DNA of 64,000 bases from Panorpa germanica (GCA_963678705.1 OY783203.1:30796535-30860534); one strand, 5' to 3'; positions 43,796-56,831 are shown, numbered from the stretch's first letter. Notes: generated by a model not told the origin, from the sequence alone. Program-made: numbers and translations.

Positions 43796-44630
43796 GAAGC
43801 GTATAAAATTCGAATACGACATTCTCCAGAAATTATCTATTATCTGAATCGACATTTGGGCGACATTAGGCCGTCTGACACGGGTCGACTGATTGCAAAC
43901 TGGCCACGAATGAAGTTTCCAACGAAAACGAAAAATGAGCCATGTCGAGCCATGTTTTGTGACTATAGAATTTTAACAATAGCATAATAGGGGATTATAT
44001 TGTGTCGTATTATGAGGTATTTGTATGTATTTAAATACTTTTGAATAGCATTTATGCACATCACTGTTCATGATGTCACTATCAAAAGCATACAACGTAA
44101 TTGCCCTGCGACCTAGAAACACAGTCGCTCAAAACCAATTTCAAATCAGTTTAGTTTCGTTAGTGCCGTGTGTGTTCTCTCACTAACAACACAGTTGCAT
44201 TCTCATTCGGTTCGGCCAGATTTACGGCTCGCGTTTGTAATCAGTCGAGCCATGTGCGTCTTTACGAACAACAAAAAAAAAAGCGTCATCATTTCGAAGG
44301 TGCTTCTGATCGGAAATTGAGACGAAAGCTTCATAAGCAAAATTCATTACACCACGCTACTTAGATTTCAACTAATAGGGTTCTACATAGCCCCCTCTAA
44401 AATAATCTATTCGTACAACTAGCGCCACGTCGGAAATGTTCGGACCTCTTATCTCAGAGATATTTCAAATCTTGTAAATAGGCCGCACCCCATTTATGAC
44501 GTTTGCAACTTTAAAATACGACATTTTCAAATATATTTTCGAACTGTGGTCTAGATTGTGCTTCGAAAAATCTTACACAAAGGCTAATCCGACATTACTA
44601 CGATACGAAAAATGTTTGTAGGGAAACTTG
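43796..44630 (+). repeat. repeat R, copy 5, split by MITE-C
   Basis: Left part 43796-43868 (GAAGCGTATAAAATTCGAAT, ATCGACATTTGGGCGAC), right part from 44262 (ACGAACAACAAAAAAAAAAG, CATTTCGAAGGTGCTTCTGA, AATCTTACACAAAGG, TACGATACGAAAAATG). A second disruption of about 100 bp around 44365-44500 brings in sequence absent from other copies. Confidence 0.85.
43869..44261 (+). mobile_element. MITE-C copy 2 (nested in repeat R)
   Basis: A 393-bp copy with left end GGCCGTCTGACACGGGTCGA then CTGATTG, internal matches to copy 1 (ACAATAGCATAATAGGGGAT, AAACACAGTCGC), and a right end with the inverse of CTGATTG but the last few bases eroded (GTGCGTCT instead of GTGCGGATAGCC). TTA on both sides (43866-43868, 44262-44264). 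Confidence 0.85.
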
Positions 44631-44754
44631 CTATATATATATATAAGGCTAAAGAAAGTAAGTTTCAATTACTATATGAAAAACATTGGATTTCTAAATA
44701 TAACTAAAGAATGATTAGATAAGATTTGATGGTGATATTGTTAAGATTATCGGT

Positions 44755-44842
44755 GTAAAAACTGCCAAAATAGTAGGGGGACGTCAATGATAATACTCAA
44801 CATTGGAAACAGATCGACGTTAAATAAATTAAATAAAAAAAC
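44755..44842 (+). repeat. SINE 3' fragment
   Basis: AAAACTGCCAAAATAGTAGG, a CAATGATAATACTCAACATT block and GACGTTAAATAAATTAAATA (tail) match the SINE end. Confidence 0.75.
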
Positions 44843-45409
44843 ATAAATAAATATAAATATTTCACAAATATTTTACCACTTCAAATAAATAAGTAAACGA
44901 TTGGCTCAATGAGGAATCTAATGATAAGATCGTGTGATGCTTTCTAATTTTATTTTTTTGAAGCTATATTTCGGGTATATATATATTTTCTCTTTAAGTT
45001 TTTCTTAGAAGCTAACTTCTGCCGATCCACAACATCGGATGTGTCACTAGTCAAGCGTTGGTAGTTAATCACCACGGTTGAAAAGGTAAAAGAAAAATAA
45101 AACATATCGTTTCGTATCTTCAGAAAGGGGTGGGTATAGAGTGGAGGAGGTGTTGCACTATGTTCACTATGTTGTGTAGAAATAGCTCTTGTTAAGGATG
45201 TGTTGGTATTTGTGGAGATGTATCACGATAAGCTTTTTTAAAAGAAATATTTATTATCTTAGTCTCGTCTAGTTTATTTATATAGAGTATGAGTGATAGG
45301 GATTTGCGTGTCAACACTTTAAAAATATGATAAATTTGATCAGAATTGTGATGTAAATTTATTTGCTTGCATCTCTCATAAGGATTTCTTACTAATTTTT
45401 AGCAATTTG
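44843..45409. other. no gene recognised
   Basis: AT-rich, nothing supportable. Confidence 0.55.
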
Positions 45410-45540
45410 TGCCCTACACTGCTGATTAATAATATAAGACTTTACCCAGAAAATATAACCGGGATTTGGTGATCGAACCCGAAGACAAAGCAATCTAATA
45501 TCAAGTATCAATCCTCTCAGCCACTATGCCGTTAGAATTG
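45410..45540 (-). repeat. SINE head part
   Basis: ACCCAGAAAATATAACCGGG, GATCGAACCCGAAGACAAAG (box B side) and CCTCTCAGCCACTATGCCGT (box A side) match the reversed SINE head. The 3' body is cut off at the left. Confidence 0.8.
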
Positions 45541-45738
45541 TGTTTATTAAGAAGATAAATAAACAAGAAAAAATAGAAATATTTTAGAAAATCGATAAGA
45601 TTAATCCAGTTGGGAGGAAGCAAAGGGAATGTTCAAAAATTCGTCCGATCAAGTAGACTGCTTTCACAGAAAGAATAAAGGGTTAATTTTGACTGGATAA
45701 AATTGAATTTAGCACGACACCAAAGAAAAAGGTCAATT
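45541..45738. other. no gene recognised
   Basis: Short AT-rich gap between a SINE fragment and a MITE. Confidence 0.5.
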
Positions 45739-45975
45739 GAGGCGCTTAGATGCAAAGGGGTGTAAGTGACAAAAGTAAAATTCTTCAGAAACTGAGTTTA
45801 AAGTTAAGATCGTATAGGCGTTTTCGTTCAGTAGATTTTAGAATTCACGCTATATAGTAAAATCTGTCCAAGTTTTTGCTAATATCTCTGTGCTATCACT
45901 AAATAGTTTAATACATCTTCTATCGTCTCAAATTTTCAAAATTTTCACTTACATCCCTTTGCTTCTAGACGCCTC
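45739..45975. mobile_element. small MITE with GAGGCG ends
   Basis: A 237-bp element: left GAGGCGCTTAGATGCAAAGG then GGTGTAAGTGA; right on minus GAGGCGTCTAGAAGCAAAGG then GATGTAAGTGA. About 31-bp inverted ends with a handful of mismatches. Target duplication unclear. Confidence 0.85.
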
Positions 45976-47449
45976 CATTACTTTTAACAAACAGATAGGA
46001 TTGGTGCTACATATATTTTTGTACAATTATAAAGAATATCATTGTCTAATTATCTTAAAAATTGGAAGTTAATTGACTGTTTCCTCAAAACCTATTTGCA
46101 AATAACATCAGCTGATAATATGGGATAATTTTTTAAGTATGTATAAAAGAAGCGAACATGATTGACCGTTTAGTTATTCAAAAAAGAGAATTTAAAGTTA
46201 AATATTAAAATAAACATTGAACGGCATATTGCACATTGATAGTATTTGTATTGTAAAACAATTTATTATAATTTAAAGTTATATTGTACCATGGCAACTG
46301 AACAAATTAATCTAAAACTATGTTCAAATGGAAATGTAAATTGTAACGTGCTCAAAATTGTATTTTATAAATAAAAATTTAATTAAAACTGTTTATTTAA
46401 AAATTAATTCAAAACAAAATGGTGACCCTGCATAGGAAACAACAGATTTAGCAGTATCTTCTGTGATTTAAAGTTCTTAAAGCAGCAGCTGCTTTAAACG
46501 GTGTGCATTACATGAACAAAACGGTATCAGTGAAGATGTTAAATAAACATGTAAATGTAACGGCTCCTACTAGACAAGTAGCCAAAACCGAAGATTAGGG
46601 GAAAGCATAATACGAGCATAATAACTTAATTGTTGGCACCGCGTCAAAATCTGTACTCAAAAAATATATACTGACTGCACTAACAAACATACAACATACT
46701 AACAAACATAAATGCCGCTTTCAAAAATCTCCTTTACAAAAACCCCTTACAAAAGAGCAGGTGGCAACTCTAATAACAAATAAGAAAAGGGGAGCGATCT
46801 TGTTACTACTAGAGATATTTATGTGTGTGTGTAGACATATTAACGGGTTTGTGAAAGTGGATAAAATTGTGTTCTGGCAGTAAGGTGATTGATGGAGCCT
46901 AAATTTATTTTTTAAATAATTTTATAGAAGTGTTATTTGACTTGAATCTCGCAATAGGTTTGTAATACAAAAACATATATATGTATTTCAATGTGTTTAA
47001 ACAACATAAGAAGATGGTGTCCGGACAATTCAACGCATTGCAATTTATCGTAGAAGCAATTTATTGAAATACAGTTAGATTCATCTACTTCTAAGTTCTT
47101 TCCTTCCTTTCTTCTCCTGTAATCTTCCTTTGTCTAGAAATATTTCACAATGCACTAACCTAAAATCAAAAAGGTGATCTTACACGAAGTTGGGACATCA
47201 ACCTTCGCATTTAATCTAGGAATCTAACCTTAACTGTATATTCGGAATTCTAACGCCATCTTTGTGCTCTTTAAACACATGGGTTAACCTGAATGATGTT
47301 AGTTTTCCTAACAAATATTCGTTGCAATTTCAAAGTCAATAATTTGTCTTCAGAGGAGATTTTTTTGGCGAGACACAATAAAATCTTAACCGAATATTTA
47401 CGTCCAATTTGGTAAAGTATCCTGCTTTGATATGGTTCTATTACTGCAC
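45976..47449. other. no gene recognised
   Basis: AT-rich; no supportable feature over about 1.5 kb. The 60-codon frame 45890-46072 overlaps the MITE end and is not a gene. Confidence 0.55.
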
Positions 47450-47645
47450 TTGTATTACTGCACTACTGAATTGTAGTTCGCATCAACTTTATCTTCATTT
47501 GTATTCCGACTGGTGAAGTGGTTTCGCCATTTGTAGCCGATAAAATAAACATTTCACATGAACGACTGTGACAAACAGAACCTTCATGACAAAAATATCA
47601 TACGAATCTTCATTATGATGGCAAAGTGACTCGAAAATGTCATCC
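47450..47645 (-). repeat. repeat F, copy 2
   Basis: Reverse-oriented match to 23966-24163: TTTCGCCATTTGTAGCCG, TTCATGACAAAAATATCATA, CTTCATTATGATGGCAAAGT and GACTCGAAAATGTC. Confidence 0.78.
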
Positions 47646-48248
47646 CTATCAAATGTCCCTCATATATTTTGCAAATTACATCATCTGTAAAGTAACGCTC
47701 CATATTTGGCGTAAATGACAACACGGTCGTTGCACTTCCTTTGATTCTGGGCACTTTGATCTAATCCTGCTGATGCCACTTTTGTGGAGCTCTGAGTATC
47801 AACAACAATCATATAAAAATCCGTGTTTAAATGAAATTTCGACTATATTTTACTTTTATAATAAAGAAACTAGCCTCAACCATAAGTGTTCTCTCACACT
47901 AGTGTTGTGGTAGAACCAAGCGATACCGTCTGTACCCAAGGAATGCTATAGATAACACTTCCTTTGTACGAAAGAGCTAGGCAAACGAGTCATGTCTTCG
48001 GTTAAAAATGAGTTTAATTAGTTCAGTTGAAGAACACCCGTGTTCTAAATGGGAGACCCGGGATCGAATACGGCTTCAAACTGATATCTAAGTACTCATA
48101 AAATTGATGATAACGACTCGTAATGAGAACAGAAACTTACAAAAATCATAATACTAGAGCAGACTACTTATGACGCTGACAATCGTCAGTAGGATATATT
48201 GGAGACAACATTTCTACTTTAACGTTTATCAATACATCACCGTACACA
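47646..48248. other. no gene; weak tRNA-like SINE head
   Basis: 48019-48075 has TAGTTCAGTTGAAGA (box A-like) and CCCGGGATCGAATAC (box B-like, imperfect). It may be a head of another SINE family; too weak to call. Confidence 0.35.
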
Positions 48249-48250
48249 TA

Positions 48251-48775
48251 CGAGGTCTGTTTAAAAAATAAGGTCAAGGTAAAATTTCGCGGGCTACGTA
48301 CATTCGATTATCGATTTTTTTATTTTGTTATGTTGGTACACTCGTCTCGAACATATGTTCACAGTTTTAGCTATATAGCACATTTAGTTTGTTTGTGAGA
48401 GGCATAAAAGTTAGAAGTGTTTTGCGTATTCGGCGATTTTCAGCTGTCGAAAAACAATGGATCAAAGAGTTTGCATTAAATTTTGTGTGAAAAATGGAAT
48501 CAAGTGCTCCAAAACACTTGAAATGTTGAAAGTGGCATACGGTGAGTCTACTTTAAGCCAAAAATGTTTACAACTGGTACAAGCTTTTCATAGAAGATCG
48601 AGAAGATGTGAATGACGACGCTCGCCCTGGACGCCCCAGCACATCAACAACCAATGAAAATGTTGAGGAAGTGAAGAAAATTGTTATGGAGAATCGTCGA
48701 ATCACTATTAGAGAAGTTGCTGAGGGTGTCGGCATATCGGTTGGCTCATGCCATGCAATTTTTTCGGTTGGTAAT
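48251..48775 (+). mobile_element. mariner element fragment (left end and 5' half)
   Basis: CGAGGTCTGTTTAAAAAATA after TA (48249-48250) is a mariner-style left end, followed by a short untranslated region and the transposase start at 48457. No right end was found; similarity fades after about 48770. Confidence 0.75.
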
Positions 48776-48862
48776 CTTACTACTGTCTTTAGTATACCAC
48801 CAAAACACTTTTTAGTTGAAAAACTACAATCATGTGAATTGGAGCAGAAAAATAATAAATAA
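48457..48862 (+). pseudogene. mariner transposase N-terminal half, frameshifted
   Basis: ATG at 48457 starts MDQRVCIKFCVKNGIKCSKT then LEMLKVAYGESTLSQK. A single-base frame change follows near 48563; the other frame continues NVYNWYKLFIEDREDVNDDA, RPGRPSTSTTNENVEEVKKI, VMENRRITIREVAEGVGISV then GSCHAIF. These are both helix-turn-helix domains and the GRPR-like linker of a widespread insect mariner group (MDQR..IKFCVKNGIKC). After GSCHAIF the sequence leaves the family (VGNLTTVFSIPPKHF), so the catalytic domain is lost. The frame ends at 48860-48862. DNA binding might persist only if the frameshift were repaired; as it stands it is dead. Confidence 0.92.
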
Positions 48863-48869
48863 ATAGTAA

Positions 48870-49451
48870 TACATATTTTATTATCAGCTAACATTTCCGC
48901 GAATATGAAGGGTTGGTTTTCTTTTTTATGTTTCCGTGTAAAGAATCATACATTCCAATACAAAGACGTGAATATGGTATGTTTGTGACAAACAATAAAC
49001 AGTGTCAGTTTGTATCCGAAATCTTTGATCTGAAAAAAATCGATCACTTCTTTGATCACATACGTTCAAAAAAGATGATTTCATTTTAAATCAATGAACT
49101 GGAATTACATATTTTCTATGCAAAGAAAACCGAAAGAAAAAGAATGTTCTAATAAATATCTATTCAAATATAAGCATAAAGGTAAACTAATAACAACCTA
49201 TAAATGTTGTTGCTTTGAAACAACTGTTAAGTTTATTTTTATTTATTTGGAAATATTCAATATACCTACATTTTTTGTTTTGTAAATTTTAAAAAAAGTA
49301 CTGCATTTTTGTCTGTTTTATGGTTATTCTTGTATATTCAAAACATGCACAAACTGCTATGTAATATCAGTTATATCACTTTTCATTTAGAAATAGACAA
49401 TATTAATGATTAAAGTTAAAATATCAAATTTGAGGTTAGAAATAAAATGAC
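48870..49451. other. no gene recognised
   Basis: AT-rich; the 63-codon frame 49094-49285 has no known homology. Confidence 0.55.
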
Positions 49452-50058
49452 AATGGGCTTGTGTCCTATGTCTTAATTTCTATAAAAGTTTACTATACAT
49501 TGATAAAGTGGGTTATTAGAACCTCAACTGCTCAATTATTTTTTAATAACTCCTTATATGTTAAGAGATATTACCAATTAAAAAAGTCATTTTGTCTCTT
49601 TAATTATTAAAGGGATCAACGTTGTACACATTCCAAATGCATGTGACATCACAACCACTGCTAACCTTACAGCTCATAAATCTCTGGTATATGTATTTAT
49701 ATATCAAAATATCAAATATTATTTACAGCTATTTAAAGGAACAATAAAATTTCAATATTATGTCTGCCGTAACAGGGTTAAATAAAATAAAAACTTATTA
49801 TTCTTTGACTTGACTTGATTATGACTACCAACAGCTACAAAACATTACCACAAGACTGACGTACTCAACAAATAACTGACGTTAAAAATATGGTCGACCA
49901 TTTCTAGCGCTAAAACTACAATTCAAACTTTTAATTGCTATATCTCCGTCAACATTTAGATATTTAATAAAATAGACACGCCAATACACATTTATTAACA
50001 TCAATTTCAATCAACAATTAAAAAATCGACTACTAAAAAATGAGGACACAAGCCCATT
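49452..50058. mobile_element. MITE with perfect AATGGGCTTGTGTCCT ends
   Basis: A 607-bp AT-rich segment bounded by a perfect 16-bp inverted repeat (49452-49467 and 50043-50058). No coding capacity, and no convincing target duplication. Confidence 0.78.
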
Positions 50059-50284
50059 TATATGTCAAAATGGCTTCACATTTATTGGTCAACTTTAACC
50101 ATGGTATTGTCCCTATTTTTTAATTAAAGGTGGTATAAAGACTCTTACGTACTGATTTGTACATCTTTTGACTATATTAAAAGTGCTAAATAACATACGA
50201 AAGTACTACGAATACTATTCCACGTGTGTCGCAATAGTCGACAATCATTTTGTAAATTTGTGTTTTTCTTCTATTTTAATTTAA

Positions 50285-50942
50285 GAGGGTTCTTCCGTGT
50301 GATGGCCTGTTTTTTAAGCATGTTTTGAGAATCTTTTTTGACGTCCAATGAAAAGATAGAACTTTGAGATTTTTACAAGTTATTTATTACTTTTTCAAAA
50401 GTATGTTAAACAAATTTCATGTAAAAAATTTCATTGGAACGTGTGCTGTACCACTCAGCCTCAAAAAAAAGTGGCGCTGATTTCCTCCACGATTTCGGCT
50501 GATTAGCTTATCAGAAAGAAAGAAAAAAACGGCGTTTTATCTATAGACCAAAATGCATAAAATGAACTATAATCATTTGAAAATATTGTAATATTTTCAC
50601 TTTTTCGTTTCGAAATAATTAGAAATACTCGAAATTTTTGGAAGATTTTAGTTCATTCCATGCGTCTACATGTGCTGAGTCTATCCTATAAATTTTAAGT
50701 GAATCGGTAAAACCGTTCTCGAGATATGATGGAGGAAACTTTGAAAAACACAGTTGTTAGATAAACGCGTTTAAAGTTTCTACTCAACTACGCGCTCCGA
50801 ACATCTGCTTCTTCTAACTGCTGTGTCTTTATAACGATTTTAAATTTAAAAAAATCACTTTACCAGCATATTCTACAAATGTTAAGGAATAAATTTATGC
50901 AAAACAATCTATTTTTTTAACTCATCACACGGAAGAACCCCC
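50285..50942. mobile_element. piggyBac-type MITE PB-2
   Basis: A 658-bp element with ends GAGGGTTCTTCCGTGTGATG (left) and GGGGGTTCTTCCGTGTGATG (reverse complement of right), 19 of 20 matching, and TTAA on both sides (50281-50284, 50943-50946). It has an internal CGTTTAAAGTTTC block as in PB-1. No transposase. Confidence 0.93.
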
Positions 50943-50946
50943 TTAA

Positions 50947-51719
50947 TGCTGTCAAGCAAAAACCCATTGCTCGATATGCGATAAAATATTTTTTGTTAAA
51001 AGAAATAAGAGAGAGAAGATATGGACAAAGCAGCACATATTGGCGAAACTTTAGCAGGTGATATAAGTAAAAATTGGGGGAAAAAAAAAAGTTTGATTTT
51101 CTTGAAAAAATATATGTGTAGTATACAAGAAGTTGTACATAGACATTAGTCCCAACTTGAAAGAAAATTAGACCTCTTAATTCGCGTTATCTATGATGCC
51201 CCGCCAACACAGTACGCACGACAGTATCCAGCTTTTTCATATAAATGACAAACATTTAAAAAGAGTATAAAATGACATCAAAATTCCAATATTCATGTTT
51301 CCGATAAAGTACGTGTAAGCACTAATCTGTTATTTGTCCGGAGGCTGTACATGTAACAGATTTACAATGACAAACAATAAATGAAAAAATAACGATGCTG
51401 GAAAATACATATGTAGTCGTAATGTAATATTGTTTGTTTAATCACCAAATGGTAAATAAACGATTTGTTTTCATTTGTTTATTTTTCTATTGTTTGTCTA
51501 TTTTTGATATTAGTCCTTCTTTGTATGGTGTCAAAGTTTCATATATGTGTAAAAGATCACCTAATAAGATTATAATTATACCAGAGTTTACCCCCGTCTT
51601 GAATCCAATAAAATAATTCGTAATTACATTTCATATTTAACTCTAATTTTAAATTGAAATAATAAACTCGCTCAATAATAAAATAATTTTTCATATAAAT
51701 TGACTTATTGACTTAATTT
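50947..51719. other. no gene recognised
   Basis: AT-rich; 60-codon frame 51434-51616 is not recognised. Confidence 0.55.
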
Positions 51720-52165
51720 ATTGACTTAAAAAATATATTTTTTTTTTTATCAAAATAAAAAATATTTTCAATTTATGCGTTATTTGACCAACTTTTTTTT
51801 CAAAATTGTTTTTTTTTTTCGATTCGTAAATAAGTTACCAAGGTATATACAAAATTTCAACTTTGTAGCAGTATTTTTACTCTCGGCAAAACTTCGCCCC
51901 GTGCCCCCAAATAAAATTTTGAAGTTTAAAATTTTTTTTATTAATAATAGACCTAATTATTCTACAATCCAAAATATGAATTTGCTCCAAAGTTCTCTAC
52001 CGGGCCCCCGAATTTTTTCAACGCCCCAATATTCAATAGAAATATTTACATTTTGAAAATGTCAGCATTGAACACCGTAATACACATGCAAAATTTCAAC
52101 TTTCTATCTATTACGAATTCAAAGTTATACAGGAAAAAGTGGAGCCGTTTTCGAGCCACCATACA
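51720..52165 (+). repeat. repeat E, copy 3
   Basis: The longest uninterrupted copy: AAAAAATATTTTCAATTTAT, GCGTTATTTGACCAAC, AAAATTTCAACTTTGTAGC, GCCCCGTGCCCCCAAATAA, GCTCCAAAGTTCTCTACCGG, TTTTTCAACGCCCCAA, ACAGGAAAAAGTGGAGCCG and TTTTCGAGCCACCATAC. Confidence 0.85.
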
Positions 52166-52214
52166 AAATTCACTACCAAACATATAAGATCATAAATATA
52201 CACCTGGGACACAA

Positions 52215-52345
52215 TAATATATATAATATTGCATATAATCGATTGAGGGAAGTAAAAACAAATTTTAGATAATATAACGAATCGAACTCGAAGACACAAC
52301 ATGTTGTAATGACTCAACGGTCTCGACCACTGTGCCTTTAGAATA
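52215..52345 (-). repeat. SINE head part
   Basis: GAATCGAACTCGAAGACACA (box B) and GGTCTCGACCACTGTGCC (box A) match the reversed SINE head; the body is very diverged. Confidence 0.7.
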
Positions 52346-52439
52346 AATAAAATCATATTTACTTTTGTGGTTATTATTAATAAATCCTTCAATGCAGATT
52401 CGAGGATGCAGTAGCAGTTGACATCAATTAGTTTATTTA

Positions 52440-52735
52440 TAAAGTATAATTTCCACTGTTTTAATTTTAATTCAGAATTTAATTTAAGTTTTCTTTGTTT
52501 TTTTAAAACCTTACAAGGTTTAATGTTTCTAAATTAAAAAACTGTATTATATTATAACCTCCAAACTGTTACAATCTGTTAAAATGCAGTAGGATTTATT
52601 TTTAAAAGAATTCAATATCAGTTTGTCAAAAATAAAGAAATAAAAACAATTTCTATTACTAATTGTTAAAAAAAACAGCAATTTTAATTATTCCACATTT
52701 AATTATGTCCAACTGTCGAACTGTCAAAATGTATG
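52440..52735 (+). repeat. repeat G, copy 2
   Basis: AAGTATAATTTCCACTGTTT, AAAACCTTACAAGGTTTAAT, TATATTATAACCTCCAAA, TCAATATCAGTTTGTCAAAA, AACAATTTCTATTACTAATT and CCAACTGTCGAACTGTCAA. It carries the unoccupied TTAA site (TCTAAATTAAAAAACTG, about 52530) used by PB-3 in copy 3. Confidence 0.88.
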
Positions 52736-53474
52736 TTTTATCTGTTCAACGATTTCATATAGTGTTTACCATTTCTGATATGTATTCGACAATTACTTGT
52801 TAGTTTAGAAATTAGAATAATAATCTAATTACAAAATCTTTATTAATGATTATTTAAGGTTATTTATTTTAATTTAAATGGGCAATAAATATATTTGTTT
52901 AGAAATATACCATTGTCTTTTGCTTAATTACTCTTAATAATTGTACATAATAAATCATATAAACAAGTATAATTACTTCAAGTTATTATAAGTTGTAATA
53001 CGAAATGTTAGATGGCAGTGTCGGCAGTGTAGGCAATGTAAGCAGTCACACCAACTTGAAAGACAAGCGGAAAGACAAAGAGAAATGTTAAGTATGTATT
53101 AGGGTTGTAGACTGCACCATGACATGAGAAACCATTATTGCCTAACTTTGTAATTGAGCTAAATTGTATTCATGTATTAAATTGATTAAACTATAGGAGT
53201 CTATTCTACGTACGAGTATTTCTGTAATTCAAGATTAAAACGGTTTCATGAGGATTCAATAAGGACAATGTATCAAGGAAGATGTTTACATGTTAAGACT
53301 TAGGAGGAATAATCTGATTTGAAATTTCTAGCGATCTTACTGTAATTAACACTTTTAAATTATAAAATGAAACCATACGTGTCAACATTTATATATTTTC
53401 ATTCATGAATTGCTTTAGTGTAGAACTGAATGTACTAAATTTGTTAAAGTTTTATAGTATAAACTAATGCAACA
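52736..53474. other. no gene; short degenerate tandem
   Basis: 53013-53045 has GGCAGTGTCGGCAGTGTAGG then CAATGTAAGCAGT, about four 9-bp-like units. Otherwise AT-rich with nothing supportable. Confidence 0.55.
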
Positions 53475-53635
53475 TTTATTTGAAGTATAATTTCTACTCA
53501 TTGTTTTAATTTTGTATTTAATTTAAATTGTGTAGCATATGGGAATATGCATAGTCATTCACTGTACCATTTTTATTTAGAATTTAATTCACGTTATCTC
53601 TGTTTCTTTTAGAACCTTACATGTTTCTAAATTAA

Positions 53636-54507
<872 letters not shown>

Positions 54508-54730
54508 TTAAAAATATTAAATAACAAAAAGCTATATTATAATATAACCTTCAAAATGTGATGATCTGTCAAAATGAAGTGCGATTTATTTTTTAAAGAA
54601 GTTCAATATCAGTTTAACAAAAATAAATAAATAAAAACAATTTCTATTACTAATAGTTATTAAAAACAGCAAATTTATTTGTTTTACATTCAATTTTTTC
54701 CAATTGTCGAACTGTCAACACTTATATTAC

Positions 54731-55894
54731 TAACGACGCATGCGCATTAAATAAATTAGCTAATCTCAAATTAAATGTGACAAGGAATCAATTAAAATAT
54801 TATATAAAAAGTATCAAAATATTGAGTGCGAATGAAGCTCAAGTAAATGAAATATTTATTTTATCAGGCATCAGAATATCTTTATTATATTCAAAAGTTT
54901 CCAGTGGATATCGGTAAAAGTAAAATCCTTTGTAGAGTAGAAGGCAGTCATTATTTGTCTTTGCATTATCGGATATAGTTGACACAGTACCATGGTTGAC
55001 ACTCAAACAAGTTAATTATGACTGAATGACAAGTAGCTGAAACCGACACTATAATTTCAACATGCTTGCGATATCTAAAGCTTTGCATGTAAACTTGACA
55101 GCCCAACATTAGTTTTATAAAAGTCTGACTACCAGCATGAAACTTTGCACGATGAAAAAATGCCGAGCTACAACTGCGTGATCACCTGAGAACTACTGGA
55201 CCGGTTTAGACGCCATCTTGAATATCTTCTTCCCAGGTAGTGCATACAAATTGTATTCATGCATGTTTTCACCACTGTATTATACGTACCAAATTTTATG
55301 CTGTTAGCTATAAGTACAAAATTCTTTATGTTGGAGTGGGATCAATTACATAAATCGTATCAAAAGTAGTTGACAAAAATCTATAAATCCAAGCAATTAT
55401 TTAAAGTAAACTAGATATAAAAAAAACTTGAGAAATTTAATGTTTTAAAAAACCAATGTGAATTATTTTATGATAGTATTTTTATAATCTAATAAATTTT
55501 ATTTTAAAACGTGGCATAATTTACTAGAATATAAAGGTTTTTTTTTCTTCCTTTTTCACAATGTCAGTGGTATTTTGTCCTATATCGAACGAAAGTTCGG
55601 AGACAGATGTGGATTAGTATGCAACGAGCGGTCCCTGAGATATAAATATATATTATACACAATAAATAAGTCGTTCAGATCGCACGGGCTGAAAAGAAAA
55701 ATGTGTTTACTTGTATACCAGTATACTAGAAGGACGCTATTTATCAGTTTTTGTGTCTTTGACCAAAAAAATACAGAAAATAAAATTATGGTTTTAAGAT
55801 ATGTTCCGTTCAAACTTTCTACCATATAAGGTGTTATCTGAAACTCAGTTATCATTTTTATTCGGTAGGCAGAGAAACAAAACGTTAGAAATTG
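54731..55894. other. no gene recognised
   Basis: AT-rich; overlapping frames at 55575-55855 on both strands have no recognised homology. ACTACTGGACCGGTTT at about 55193 faintly recalls the Helitron block but has no supporting ends. Confidence 0.5.
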
Positions 55895-55985
55895 TTTTAT
55901 TTATTATTTATAGTGTTGCGGTCTAATGATGTGAGCTACATCGCTGCCTAATCAGTTAAAGATTCTATAAGGAGCACGAGTTGTA
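55895..55985 (-). repeat. SINE body fragment
   Basis: TAGTGTTGCGGTCTAATGAT then GTGAGCTACATCGCTGCCTA matches the reversed SINE body (GGTGTCGTGGCCT..., GGGCTACACCACTGCCT). Confidence 0.6.
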
Positions 55986-56202
55986 CATTACACTTGATGC
56001 AGTAGTCTTAGTAGGTTTCCTCTACTTCTAGAGAAATGCGGTGCCAGTCTGTCATATGCAGATCATAACCCAATGATATGTTTGTGGAATTTTCATCCAC
56101 ATGTGTATCATTTGCACCTGGATTATTTGGTACAGTTAAAGCTGAGAAAATTTTCTTTTATATGATCACTGGAGTGTGTGCACATTAGTACGTTAGCAAG
56201 GT

Positions 56203-56831
56203 CAAATCGATACAAAAAAAGCATATTTTCGATAATGTTTTTTGACGACACAGTTAATATATAATAATTTCTACATGTACATAAGTACTACATGATAAAA
56301 TAACATTTAAAAAATACTTTGTTAAATTTTCATAAATAAATTTCAAGAAATGAGGCAATCATAGCGAATCTCCGCAGACGTCACAAAAAAAGTTAAATTG
56401 CGGTATTCCTTATAACTCATCACTGGATTATTTAAATTCAAAAAACCAATATGATCTTATTACTTGATAAGTTTCTGCAGGTAACCCTGTCGAGTTTTTT
56501 TTCCTTTTATTGATTTTTAAAATTTTTACAGGACTCAGAAGCCAAAATACCGATTCTTCATGAAAAAATCAGAAACTTTGTTATTTTAAGCTACGGTAAA
56601 ATTACGCCAGCGTTATCTCGGCATATATGTAAAGAAAGAGTGCAAAATTACAAAAGGATCGGTGCAGTAGATCTTGAGCTAGAGAGAAAATCGACTCTGA
56701 AAAAGCTAAGTGTAAGAAAAACGTGTTTAAAAGTTTCAAAGAAAGAAGAAACCAAACCAGAGAGGTGAAGACTTAAAACTCTATATCTCCGACAGTTTTA
56801 CTCCAATCAATTTTAAATTTTCACACAATAC
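56203..56831 (+). repeat. repeat H, copy 2
   Basis: Matches 11146-11698: TCAAATCGATACAAAAAAAG, ATGTTTTTTGACGACACAG, GAGGCAATCATAGCGAATC, ACTCATCACTGGAT and TATATCTCCGACAGTTTTAC. It contains about 60 bp (GGATCGGTGCAGTAGATCTT region) missing from copy 1. Confidence 0.88.

Noticed and set aside
48019-48075. Possible tRNA or second SINE family head
   Set aside because: The box B is imperfect, no cloverleaf could be drawn and no other copy was found.
55185-55215. Helitron-like ACTACTGGACCGGTTT
   Set aside because: No TC start, hairpin or CTAG end could be associated.
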